Notes under the pieces: generated by a model | The model's input: the letters and a program-made list of their open reading frames with translations, nothing else | Databases searched by the model: none | Told to the model about the DNA's origin: nothing | DNA from: Zingiber officinale | Lineage: Eukaryota > Streptophyta > Magnoliopsida > Zingiberales > Zingiberaceae | Length of the DNA stretch: 64,000 nucleotides | NCBI RefSeq assembly: GCF_018446385.1 | Contig: NC_055996.1 | Coordinates: 130,682,532-130,746,531 of the forward strand | Direction of reading: 5' to 3' | Translations under genes and position numbers: made by a program | Shown here: piece by piece, positions 44,410-55,166 of the stretch | How the letters are laid out: every line of letters starts with the position of its first letter | Position numbering within the stretch: the first letter of the stretch is position 1

Positions 44410-45621
44410 TCAAGTATATAAATTGCCAACTAATGCACCAAAACAGATAATCACTTTATTTCTCTTTATAACTATATTGTTATTAAAGGAAACAGAATAT
44501 CCATCCAAAAACAGTTTATAAACAGAAATTAAATTCTTTCTAAAACTGGGTACATAAAGACAATTTCTTAAAACTAATTTTCTATTTCTATCAAAAGATA
44601 AGTAGACGTCTCCCACTGCAACAGTCGCCACCTTAGTAGCATTGCCCATGTAGACGGTTATCTCTCCTTCATATAGTCGTTGGGTTTCTTGGAACCCCTG
44701 CAAAGAATTGCAGACATGATCAGTGGCTTCCGTATCTACACACCAGGTGTTGGTAGATAACACTGCTAAACATGTTTCAACAACTAGAGCATGAGATATA
44801 CCTTTGTTGTTTTGATTCCTACGAGGACAGTTCGCCTTCCAATGCCCTGACTGCTTGCAAATGAAGCACTTGCCCTTCGGCTTCTTCACTCCAGCTTTAG
44901 ATCCTGTACTCTGAGATTTATTCACTTTCTTTGCTGAGCTAACTTGTTTCTTCTTCTTCTTTCCTTTCGGTTTAGAAGTAGAACCATTTTCAGCATAGTG
45001 AATCTGAGAATTGTGACGAAACAAACCTTCTGCTGTCTGATGTTCTGTCAGTAGTTCCGCCAATGAATATACCCTTTTATTCATATTGTAATTCAGGCGG
45101 AATTGCTCAAAACTTCTTGGTAGCGTTTGGATGATCATATCGATCTGAGTTTCCCCATCAATTTCTCCTCCAAGGATTTGTATTTCATTTAGATAAGCCA
45201 TCATCTTTAGGATATGATCCCTCACGGGAGTACCCTCTTGCATGGTGGCCGTCATTATTTTTCTCATGGCTTCTTGCCTAGAGGCCCGATCCTGGTGACC
45301 AAAGAGTTCCTTGAGATTGTTCATAATATCATAAGCTGTTGATAAATCTTGATGCTGATGTTGCAATACATTTGACATTGAAGCCAAAATACAACACCGC
45401 GCCATCTCATCTGCTTTTACCCATTTCTTATGATATTCAATCTCCTCTTGGGTAGATTCACCAGTGGGTGCATCAGGGCAAGGCTCAGTCAGTACAAACT
45501 TATAGCTTTCAGTAGTAAGAACAATATCTAGGTTTCTTTTCCAATCAATGTAGTTATGACCAGTAAGTCTGTTCTCTTTTAGTATGATAGCCAGTGGGTT
45601 GAAAGTCATCCTAAGAATCAC
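44410..45621 (-). pseudogene. G gag and protease
   Basis: 403 codons from an ATG at 45621, ending in an in-frame TGA (44410-44412) after GNLYT; the frame then continues into integrase. The first residues before NPLAIILKENRLTGHNYIDW may not be native. Gag has a UBN2-type region (GHQDRASRQEAMRKIMTATM, RSFEQFRLNYNMNK), a Lys-rich stretch and one CCHC knuckle CFICKQSGHWKANC. The protease follows, with VDTEATDHVCNS where copia proteases have D-S/T-G-A. The active-site glycine is therefore glutamate here, predicting an inactive protease. Confidence 0.9.
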
Positions 45622-46710
45622 AAATAACTTTTGGTCAGAACTCTAAATTTAGAATAATATTGATTCCTCAAACAATACTATTTTAAATTAACCAACACCT
45701 CAAAACACCGTGAATTTTGTATGCCACGATAGTGTGGACGTATACGAATTCAACATTTGTAAAAGGAGGGTTTAACCCATTAATTTTATTATCTTGTCAA
45801 CCTAACTTTTTGACAAATAAAATTAATAGTTGGTTTCCTTTGGTCACACGAATAATAGCAGTGACTCCGATGGGGAGGATACTATTAGACGTGCCTAAGT
45901 GTATACCATTACTTGACACTAAGTCCATTAATAAGATTGTGCCCCTTCCGATGGGGAAGATCACACGCTCTTAATTAATTTCCTATAGTCATCCAAAATG
46001 GAAGTTTGTTCTAGTGATCCACAAACAAACTCATCCGATGAGGAAGGCACTCAGAGCCAACGCGCAAGTTTGTTTGCATCATTTACAAACCAGTAATGGA
46101 GACCGTGGAATTTATTTAAAATCCCTCTCCCACTTAGTTATTTAAAGTGAGGAATTTTGACTATGCTAGCCTACTAAACATGCACACACAGCACAACATA
46201 AAAGCAATAAATAGAAAAACTAATTTTCAACTATTATGGCTTTTTATCTATTATTGTCCTCCGTGTGTTACCATCCCTAGCTGCTGCCATTTTTGGCCAC
46301 CGCCTCCGGGTCTAGTTGTCGCATCCATCTTGCTCCTTGTTCCGCTGCGTCTCTGGTCCTCAAAAGGTTCCACGCCTTGCAAGATTCGATTCGCGACATA
46401 AATAGAATTTTACATTTTTCGATCCTATATTCCTCGAAGGAATGTACATGTATCTAGATAAAAAAAATCCTAATAAAACTAAATACAGCTCCTGCTGTAT
46501 TTTATAATACAATCATGCACACACAATAAAATGCCCTTGACATGTCCAAGGGTCCAATCACACACATAATAACTATAAGCCATAATAGTTGGATCCTGCA
46601 ACAACAAAGTTAGCACATCCTACTATTATCCTGCCTAAATTATGTATGACATGTGTATAATTAAACTAATACCAAATACACAGAGGCAAAACCCTAGCTC
46701 TGATACCAAT
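45622..46710 (-). other. G leader region and primer binding site
   Basis: Untranslated leader of the genomic RNA; no supported gene. The frames at 45717-45974 and 46147-46401 (+) have no recognisable domain. It ends with the tRNA-iMet primer site next to the LTR. Confidence 0.75.
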
Positions 46711-49143
46711 TATTGGTTGCTACTCGAAAAACCTAACGGTTCCACTGTACAAAAATTTTGTACAAAGGTCTGAACCTTTTCCTAGCTACCATGTGTTCTT
46801 TTAAATTAAACTTGGATCGCCTGCGGAACTTAACACGTTTGATCCTAAGTTAATTTATTTGTTCTTTTAGGTTTAGACTTGGATCTCCTGCGGAACTTAA
46901 CACATTCGATCCAAATCACCTAGGTCACGAAGACAATTAAATATCTATTTCCAAAATCGGCTTCCAGTACTGCATGACGAGGCACATGGCCTTCTTGGAT
47001 ATGGGGGCAACTACCACCGACTAGACAAAGCCATTTAAGGAAATTAAATATTTAACCTTCCCATAGTAACCCTAGGTTAACCTCTAAGAACAATCAAATC
47101 ACAAGGAAAAGAAATAAACAAAAAAAACACAACTTCGAAAACTAATTCGAAAAACTATAATCGCATGCCTCTTGTATTTGGTATTTTTACAAAGAAACAA
47201 AACTAACATGATGCGGAAAACAATTATTAGGTATACCTTTCTTTGTGAATAATGACCTCTTGATCTTCTACCGTATTTCTCTTCTAATCTCGGACGTTGT
47301 GTGGGCAACGATCTTCCGAGACGAGTACTACCTAGCACCTTCTTCTCCTTCCTTCAAGTTTCGGCCAAGCACAAAGCTTCCAAAGGATGAAGATCTTTTT
47401 CCACCAACCAAGCTCCAAGGGATGCAAGCTTTCTCTCCTTCTTCTCCAAGCTAAAATCCGGCCACCACTTGATCTCCAAGGAAGATGAGAGGTTCGGCCA
47501 CACCAAGGAGAGGAGAAAACTTGAAGGGGCCGACCACACCAAGGAAGAAAAGAGGGAGAAAACAGAATAGAGGTTGTTACCACAAAGGCATCCAAACCCC
47601 CTCTTTTATAATCCTTTAGCCTTGGCAAATAAGGAAAATTTAATAAAAACTTTCTTAACTCTATTGCCATTGAAAAGGAAAATTTTAATTAATTAAAATT
47701 AAAATCCTTTTCTTAGTTTATATGGTCGGCCACATCAAATAAGCAAACAAGGAAATTTTTCGCTAGAAAAATTAAAGCTTCCTAATTTGCTTCTGGAGAA
47801 ATTTTAAAATAAAATTTCTCTTTAATAATCCCTTCATGATTGATGCTATAAAAGGAAATTTCTATAATTTTAAAATTTAACTTTTCAACATGTGGATGAT
47901 AAATAAGTAAAGTTTTTACCAAAATTAAAATCAACCTTTTAATCTACAAATAAGGAAAGAGATTTAACTCTTCTCTTAATCTTTTTTAGAATCTTATAAA
48001 AGGAAATATTTTAATTTTTAAACTCTCTTTTAAATCATGTATTCCACATAAGAAAAAAATTTAAAATTAAAATTCCTTTTGTATTTTTAATGGCCGACCA
48101 CCTAGACTTGGGTTCAAGCTAGGGCCGGCCACCCATGGACCAAGGCTTGGCCGGCCCTAGCTTGGTCCCCAAGCTAGCTTGTCCGACCCCTATAATATGG
48201 GTATGAAGGTGGGTATAGGTGGGTATAGTACTCTATAACTAAGAGGCTACGATAGGGACCGAAAGGAGGAATTGGTTTTAGTCTCCCGATAAAATTAAGT
48301 ATCCCGTGTTCGCCCCGAACACACAACTTAATTTTATCAATAATAATTCATTCCACTAGAGAACTATTATTGAACTACCGCACCAATCCCAAATTATATT
48401 TTTGGGCTCCTTCTTATTATGAGTGTGTTAGTCTCCCTGTGTTTAAGATGTCGAATGTCTACTAATTAAGTGAGTTACTGACAACTCATTTAATTAATAT
48501 CTTAGTCCAAGAGTAGTACCACTCAACCTTATTATCATGTCGGACTAAGTCCACCTGCAGGGTTTAACATGACAATCCTTATGAGCTCCTCTTGGGGACA
48601 TTATCAACCGAGATCACTAGGACACATTTTCCTTCTATAATAAACAACACACACTATAAGTGATATCATTCCCAACTTATCGAGCTTATTGATTTATCAA
48701 ACTAAATCGCACCCATTGATAAATTAAAGAAATAAATATTAAATATATGTGCTTGTTATTATATTAGGATTAAGAGCACACACTTCGATAATAACTGAGG
48801 TCTTTGTTCCTTTATAAAGTCAGTATAAAAGAAACGACCTCTGATGGTCCTACTCAATACACTCTAAGTGTACTAGTGTAATTATATAGTTAAGATAAAC
48901 TAATACCTAATTACACTACGACCTTCCAATGGTTTGTTCCTTTCCATCTTGGTTGTGAGCTACTGTTTATAATTTATAAGGTACTAATAACATTATCTTC
49001 TGTATGTGACACCACATACTATGTTATCTACAATATAAATTAATTGAACAACTACAAATAAATGTAGATAATTTGACCAAATGTGATTCTTTATTCAAAA
49101 TAAATGTCTACAAAAGCTTAGGCTTTCAGTATACACTCTAACA
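46711..49143 (-). repeat. G 5' LTR
   Basis: 2,433-bp LTR nearly identical to 39196-41629. The terminal CA next to the primer site has mutated to TA (TATTGGTTGC on the + strand versus TGTTGGTTGC in the other LTR). It carries the same TATA box, inverted repeats and shared block (about 46960-47042). Confidence 0.93.
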
Positions 49144-49148
49144 TTTTG

Positions 49149-49387
49149 TGCTTTCACTGCTGTAAGAGGCTTCTCCACCTGAACGAGATATTTTAGTGTA
49201 CGTTCATTCCTTGAATTGACAACCTCCTTGGTTGTAACCAAGTCAAGTTGTGAGCCTCTTCTTTCTGCTTTTTATTTACTGCTAATTTACTTTATGCAAG
49301 TGTTCTGTTGAAAGTTCGAGAAGGGTCTTTGTTGTTTTTTTCCCAGGCTATTCAACCCCCCCTTCTAGCCGGACCAACGGTCCTACA
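49149..49387 (+). repeat. E 5' LTR, segment 2
   Basis: Remainder of the E 5' LTR after G, ending CAACGGTCCTACA. The primer site follows directly. Confidence 0.92.
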
Positions 49388-49443
49388 AGTGGTATCAGAG
49401 CCGAGGCGCTTCAAGAGGACTAACCGCCGAACGAAGCAACGAG

Positions 49444-50895
49444 ATGGCCGGACCAAGCATCCACCCGCCGAAATATGAAGGGGATTTCGCCTCCTGGAAG
49501 AATCTGATGTAGGTATTTTTTACTACAGACTTTGAATTAACCTTAACAATGGAATATGGCTATATAGCTCTAGAAGGTAAGGAAAAATGTCAATGGAAAA
49601 AAAAGGAGCAAGCTGAATTCGTGGCGAACGGCAAAGCAGAATACCATCTGCTAAGCGTTCTTCCACCTCAAGAAGTCAACAGTACCGGGCGCTACGACTC
49701 GGCAAAGGAACTTTGGGAGAAGTTCCTCGAGCTGCACGAAGGTACGTCTAAAGCTAAGCTCACTAGACGAGATCTGTTTCGCAATCAGCTCACCAACCTG
49801 CGACTTGGGGAAGACGAGACAGACGCACATCTGCACTCCAGAATAAAAGAAATAATCACCGGACTCACGAATCTCGGAGAAAAGGTAAGTAACCGAGATT
49901 CGCTCAGGTACGCGTTAAATTTGTTTCCAAGAAATTCGAAATGGGCATCACTAGTAGATGCCTTTTACATTTCAAAAGATTTAGAAAAAATTTCATTAGA
50001 AGAATTTTTCTCGACTTTTGAAGTGCACGAATCAAGATGTGCAGGTACGAAGGAGCCCAATAACAACGTCACCCTCAAAGCCTCGAGAGACGAACCTGAG
50101 TCGGAATCTTCTCTCAACGACGAGGAAATGGTAATAATGGTAAGAAGATTTAAGAAACTTTGTAAATCCAGATCTACTAACCATCCGCAGGGGAAGAAGA
50201 AAAGGATAATCCGCTGCTACCACTGCGACGAAGAAGGGCACATCAAGGACAATTGCCCCAAGATGAAGAACAAAGACAAGCAGAAGGGTAAGAAGCCTAT
50301 CCAAAAGCGAAAGGCCCTAAAGGCGACGTGGGATGATACGTCGTCCGAATAGGAAGTCGAGGCATTCTCCGGACTCGCACTGATGGTGAGTCATCAAGAC
50401 GACGACTGTGATTCAAGTTCTTCCGAGATAAGCATCGAGAGCATCGATGAAGGGGGAGCTTCGTCAGAAGAAAGCAGCAATTCAGGGGGAGACACGGACA
50501 ACGAACTCGACAAGGTAAGTCAGGTACGTTCTCTTCCTCCCGATAAACTTTTTAAGTTTGTTAAGTTATTAACCAAAGACTGCTGTAAATTAGAAAAAGA
50601 AATAAAAAATTTAAAAATAATTTTAGCTAGATCTTGCTCGTTAGAAGAATTAGATAAATCAAAATTAGAAAATGAGAAATTGAAATTAGAAAATAAAGAT
50701 CTGAAAATTCAAGTAGATAATTTGAAAAACTATGCATGCTCATCTAATTCTAGAAAATTTAAAAATTTAAATTGGTATTATAGATATCACTCGGGACAAA
50801 TTAAGAATATCTCTAGAAAATATGTCCCTAAGAAATTTTTAATCAATCCAGTAAGCTGGAACCTTTATTGGGTTCCGAAATCTTGCTTAGTCTAA
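49444..50895 (+). pseudogene. E gag (copia-type, one zinc knuckle), two in-frame stops
   Basis: 484-codon frame from ATG 49444 (MAGPSIHPPKYEGDFASWKN), broken only by TAG at codon 23 (49510) and TAG at codon 303 (50350). Domains: UBN2-type Gag (LLSVLPPQEVNSTGRYDSAK, LRYALNLFPRNSKWASLVDA); CCHC knuckle CYHCDEEGHIKDNC near residue 258; acidic Ser-rich linker; coiled coil around residues 380-430 (SKLENEKLKLENKDLKIQVD). It ends FLINPVSWNLYWVPKSCLV then stop, at the usual gag/protease junction. Non-autonomous; the expected product would bind RNA and assemble particles. Confidence 0.88.
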
Positions 50896-51474
50896 ATTTT
50901 AAAATTAAAATTAACGCTTTTCAGTGAGAAAATTAAACAATAAATTTCTCATGAGGCTTTGTCTAAGGAAGTGGTTGTTGCTCCAATAACCAAGAAGGCC
51001 TAGTGCCTCGCCACGACCTGGAAGCCAAAATATTGAAATAAATGTTTAATTAACTTTCTGTCAAAGCATTAAAATTAGAATTACTTAATGCTTTCCAAGT
51101 TTTTTCAAACAATTTTTTTTCAAAATATTTTTATGCTTAGAAAAATACTTTTACCTGAAATTCTTACTCATAAAACCTTAAGTTAGGATTTTTTAAAATA
51201 ATTTTTGTACAGACTTAAATCTTTTTTCTCAAAAATATTTTTTTTTGTTAACTTAGAAAAAAAAATTTCTAAGTCTTCAACCCTTAGATTTTTTTTGGAA
51301 CCCCACTTTTTTTTGTGATCAAAGGGGGAGAAGGATTAGTATAAGTCTAGGGGGAGGTAGACCAAAATATTAACTTATTTTATTTTTGCACTTAAATTAC
51401 AAATTAAGTTAATTGACTTAATTTTATTTTATCCCTAGCTTAACTTGGGTTGATCACACAAAAAAGGGGGAGAT
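50896..51474 (+). other. E non-coding 3' internal region
   Basis: No gene. It contains the 72-nt block GGCTTTGTCTAAGG...TGGAAGCC (50955-51026) also found in copia LTRs, T-rich stretches, and the final polypurine tract. Confidence 0.75.
50955..51026 (+). ncRNA. Shared 72-nt block, possibly structured RNA
   Basis: Related copies occur in F (minus, 36536-36605) and in every copia G/H-family LTR in the window. Here the ends pair (GGCTT/AAGCC). Inside, TGGTTGTT/AATAACCA closes a GCTCC loop, and AGGC/GCCT pairs. It is not recognised as a tRNA (no T-loop GGTTCGA). An RNA role is inferred only from pairing and recurrence. Confidence 0.4.
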
Positions 51475-52513
51475 TGTTGGAACCCCAAGATTATTTTGGT
51501 GTGATCAACAAGTTAAGTTAGGTCCTGTATATTTCTAACCTTGTGTTTAAGTGTGCAGGAGCTTAGGAGCACAGGTAGTCGAGTGGAAGACGTAGCTAGC
51601 GTGAAGGACGGCAGTCCGAGGGACGAGGTGTTGCGGAAGAGTACACCGGCGGACGAAAAGGAAGCGTGCGGTGGTTCCGAGGGACGAAAGCCGGAGCGGA
51701 AGATTGCTCGAGTTGCAAGAGACGCAGCTAGCGAGAAGGACGGCACGCGGTGCGTCCGAGGGATGAAGACTGTGGATGAGTACGCCGGTGGACGAGAAGG
51801 AAACACGTAGTGATTCCGAGGGACTAGAAGTCGGAGGAAAGCCCGCTCGAGAAGACCGGAACTTGGGTTCGGGTGAGCCCTATTCCTGATAGTAGAGATC
51901 ACCCAATCAAGAGGATCCGGAGCAGAGGACCCGGACAAAAGTCAACCAGAGTTGACTCAGCATCCGAGGTGCCCGGAACTGTCTGGGGCGCCCGGACCAG
52001 CCCGGGGCGCCTGGACCAGTCTAGGGCGCCCGAACAAGCCCGGGGCGCCTAGAACCCTTCCGGGCGCCCGGGAGTCAATTTTTGACCGGATCGAGCCTTG
52101 ACTCGATCTGAATATTGAGGGGTAAAATTTATCCCCCCCCAGGGCGCCCGGAACCCTTCCAGGCGCCCCGACCAAGGCTATAAATATAGCCTTGGTCCAG
52201 AAGCTTTGAATCAACTCAGAAATTTACATTCCAAACACTTGTGCGCTTCTTTTCTAGTTTAGCTTTTATCTTTTGTGCTTTCACTGCTGTAAGAGGTTTC
52301 TCCGCCTGAAGGAGATATTTTAGTGTACGTTCATTCCTTGGATTAACAACCTCCTTGGTTGTAACCAAATCAAGTTGTGAGCCTCTTCCTTCTGCTTTTT
52401 ATTTACTGCTAATTTACTTTATGCAAGTGTTCTGTTGAAAGCTCGAGAAGGGTCTTTGTTATTTTTTTTTCAGGTTATTCAACCCCCCTTCTAGCCGGCC
52501 CAACGGTCCTACA
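51475..52513 (+). repeat. E 3' LTR
   Basis: 1,039-bp LTR, TGTTGGAACCCC...CGGTCCTACA. It has more GGGGCGCC-type units (51965-52070) than the 5' copy. The TATA box palindrome is at 52172-52195. The + frame 51541-51810 and the minus frames are LTR sequence. Confidence 0.94.
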
Positions 52514-52518
52514 TATAT

Positions 52519-53067
52519 AGCTCCTGAAAAGTCTATATCGAGGGTCCAAGGCGCCTCCAGCTCGGTCAGTGGATAAAATTTTATTCGCAGCGCAAACGGT
52601 CAAAACTGACCTGTTGAAGGCGCCTTCATCAAGCTTGAAGGCGCCTTCATGTTGAGGGCACCTTCAAGCTTCATGAAGTTGCCTTCAAGCTGGTTTTCCA
52701 GCTTGTGCTTCTTTTCCAGCTCCATTGCCTTGGCTCTCCAATAGTTTGGGTGATTCGGCCAATCGAAATAGGGCTCACCTGAACTCAATTTCCGACCTTC
52801 TCCTCGAGCAGTCTTCCGTCCAGCTTCTCGTCCCTCGAACGTGGCACACGTTGTTCTCGTCCACCAGAGTACTCTTCCACAGCTCTCTTGTCCTTCGGAC
52901 GCACCGAGCCCGTCGGCTCCCTTCCTGTGCCGTCCTTCTCGCTAGCTACGTCTTCCGCTCGACTTCATATTCTCCTAAGCTCCTGCAGACTCAGACACAG
53001 GGATCAAACACAAAATAGGACCTAACCAATTTGGTTGATTACATCAAAACATCCACGGGGTCCAACA
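52519..53067 (-). repeat. F 5' LTR, segment 2
   Basis: Continuation of F's 5' LTR after E. It starts AGCTCCTGAAAAGTC (matching 35468 onward) and ends GGGGTCCAACA. GAAGGCGCCTTC palindromes are present but more diverged than in the 3' LTR. Confidence 0.9.
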
Positions 53068-53072
53068 ATATA

Positions 53073-53856
53073 TACCTGAGGTAGGTATTTAGACACTGAT
53101 TTACTCATTGGTAGTATACCTCACATGATGCTCTTGTAGTTATGAGTAGTACCGTAGCAGGTTTATACTATTCCCGACCTTACTAGCCTAGGATATCGTT
53201 TCAGGTATGGACATTTACTATGATATTACTTTAGTATCTGCTATTTTCCTTATGAGACTGCATACCTTTGTGTATCTCTAGTTCTTTACTATACTCATGC
53301 ACTATCCGTCTATTACCCGCTGAGTCTTTATACTCACCACCCCGTATATTGGTAATTTCACCAAGTAGCAGGTAAAGGATTTATGGAGTCACCTGGAGAA
53401 CCTGTCCGCCAGTCCCACGTTACATTCGAGGACGAACTTATGATTTTGGTATTCCTTACGTTACTGGTGTTTTGGTTTTGTACTTGTTCTTGTATTTGTG
53501 TATGCTTGTATATGGAGTTTGGCTTTGTAGCATCTTATATTTGGTTTGATGTGGTGGTTGTCGTGTTAAGACGAGCCGGCTTGCAATTGGGTGTATTGTG
53601 GTTTTGTGATCGTTATTTGTGATTTCCGCTGTGTTTTACTTTCAGCCGTGTGGGCTGTTTAATATGTATATAACTGTGTGGTTGTGTTTATTCTTATTCC
53701 AGCCGAGTGGGCTGATTATATAACTGCGTGATTGTGTATATATTATAGCCGTATGTGGATGATGTATTTTGTTTGTATACATGCTTTATATTGTCACCGG
53801 TACAGGGGAGATGCTGCCTAAATTTTGTCGGTAGGGACTCCTCTGGAGGCGTGACA
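53073..53856 (+). repeat. Gypsy J 3' LTR, segment 3
   Basis: Last part of the J LTR, starting TACCTGAGGTAGG (matching 25726 onward) and ending GGAGGCGTGACA. The open frame 53383-53622 lies in the LTR and has no recognisable domain. Confidence 0.9.
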
Positions 53857-54514
53857 CTTTCTACTTGGATTTTAAGAAGTTGGACCTTCCAAACTTAGTT
53901 TTGAAATTTAGACCTTCCAAACTTAGTTTAAAAAAAAAAAATTGTTTTTCAAAATTAGACTCTTCATTTCGAAAATTATATTCTACTTGGGTTTTAAAAC
54001 ATATTTTTAGGAAATTTATTTAAAAGATTAGAAACTCAGATTTAAAAACAAATTTTACTTAGTTAAGTTTTACAAACTAAAACTTGATTTTATTTAGTTT
54101 TAAAAACTTGACTTGTAAATTGAACTTAATACTAATAATTTTTTGCTATCTTTGCAAATTATGGATCTAAATTGCAAAACTCTTTTCGAAAGATTAAGTT
54201 AAAATTACAGTTATCGTTCTAAAGTTAAACGTAGCTACTTTGAAAATGATAAAAGCTTAAGTTATTTTTCTATGTTTTTTAGACTCCCCCAAGATGATCT
54301 AACTTACATTTCTAAATTTTTTTTCCTTGCATTTTTAAGTTGTTCTATGACCATTCTTTTGATGAATGTCAAAGAGGGAGGGTTAGGTGGTTAAGTTAGT
54401 TAAACAACAAAAACAACAAAAGCTAAAAGCTAACTTAACAACCTTATGCTAGTTTTTTCTTGCATATTTTTTACTAACTTAACCAGATTGTCATTGCATC
54501 AAAAAGAGGGAGAT
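53857..54514 (+). other. D internal 3' region
   Basis: Right flank of J. It is T/A-rich and non-coding, ending with purine tract AAAAAGAGGGAGAT against the D LTR, as in the C, E and F elements. This implies J inserted into D's internal region; the rest of D to the left is missing. Confidence 0.6.
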
Positions 54515-54624
54515 TGTTGGTGCGGTTAGCACTAACAGTCTAACTCAAGTTTTGATGAATGACAACATAAGTTAAGTTAGTTTCGTTGTTATCTAACACT
54601 CTGATCGAGTGTGCAGGAGAAGCC

Positions 54625-54779
54625 CAGACAGGTCGACGGGTTGACTTGATGTCTGACACGAAGTCCAAATGAGTCGATGGGCTGACTGGACGTTTGGCAC
54701 GAAGTCCAGCTAGGTTGACGAGTTGACCAGATAGCTGGCACGAAGTCCAAATGGGTTGAAGGGCTGACCAGACGTTTGG
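54625..54779 (+). repeat. Hairpin array in D LTR
   Basis: Four successive units: CAGACA/TGTCTG (54625-54655), CCAAA/TTTGG (54665-54697), CCAGCT/AGCTGG (54706-54738) and CCAAA/TTTGG (54747-54779). Each encloses a GGTTGA/TTGACC-like inner stem and is separated by GCACGAAGT. The layout is the same as in C1 and C3. Confidence 0.8.
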
Positions 54780-55166
54780 CAGGTAAGTGAAGGTAAGTCA
54801 CTGGAGGAGAGTGACTGTGAGGACGCGTTCTCGGGAAGGGAACATTTGGCGTCGATCCGACTTAAACCCATTTTGGATCTCTAAGTCGAGATCGTGACTA
54901 GATTCCGGTCTTGAGGAGACGAAATCTAACTAATACTTTGTTTGTTAGACTTTAAACTGTGCTAACACTTTGTTTTGCAGGATAATATTATTTGCATTTT
55001 GCCTCGGACTAACTCTTTCTTACAGGAGAAGAATTTTCTGGAGAAGAGTGGTCCGGGCGCCCGGAGGTGAAATTTTATCAGCAACGTCATTTCACCACGT
55101 CGAGCGCCTTGGTTGGCTCGGCTACATCATACTCAAGGCGCCCAGGAGGTTCCAGGCGCCCCGAAC

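Larger units (their letters stand above)
39196..49143 (-). mobile_element. G: full-length Ty1-copia retrotransposon
   Basis: 9.95-kb element on the minus strand. LTRs are 39196-41629 (3') and 46711-49143 (5'). The target duplication is TTTTG (39191-39195, 49144-49148). Removing it restores GTCTTTTGTGCTTTCACTGC as in the intact E LTR (52268). Primer site ATTGGTATCAGAGC (minus) is at about 46697-46710. The internal region carries gag, protease, integrase, reverse transcriptase and RNase H in copia order. The two LTRs look very similar by eye, indicating a fairly young insertion, yet pol carries several stops. Confidence 0.96.
38453..52513 (+). mobile_element. E: gag-only LTR retrotransposon (with nested G)
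   Basis: LTRs are 38453-39195 plus 49149-49387 (5', split by G) and 51475-52513 (3'). The target duplication is TATAT (38448-38452, 52514-52518). Primer site AGTGGTATCAGAGCCGAGG begins at 49388. Purine tract AAAAAAGGGGGAGAT is at 51460-51474. The internal region of about 2.1 kb codes only for gag. LTR starts (TGTTGGAACCCC) and several internal blocks are shared with F. Confidence 0.94.
35159..53067 (-). mobile_element. F: gag-only LTR retrotransposon (with nested E and G)
   Basis: Minus-strand element with LTRs 35159-36027 and 38140-38452 plus 52519-53067. The target duplication is ATATA (35154-35158, 53068-53072). The primer site ATTGGTATCAGAGCC (minus, 38127-38139) abuts the 5' LTR, and the purine tract AAAAAGTGGGAGAT abuts the 3' LTR (36028-36041). 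The internal region is only about 2.1 kb and codes for gag alone. Removing it restores GTTGAGATATATACCTGAGG as in the sister J LTR (25711). Its 5' LTR is interrupted by E. Confidence 0.93.

Noticed and set aside
50955..51026. tRNA gene
   Set aside because: Length and paired ends suggest it, but there is no T-loop consensus and no standard anticodon arm; kept only as an unassigned shared block.
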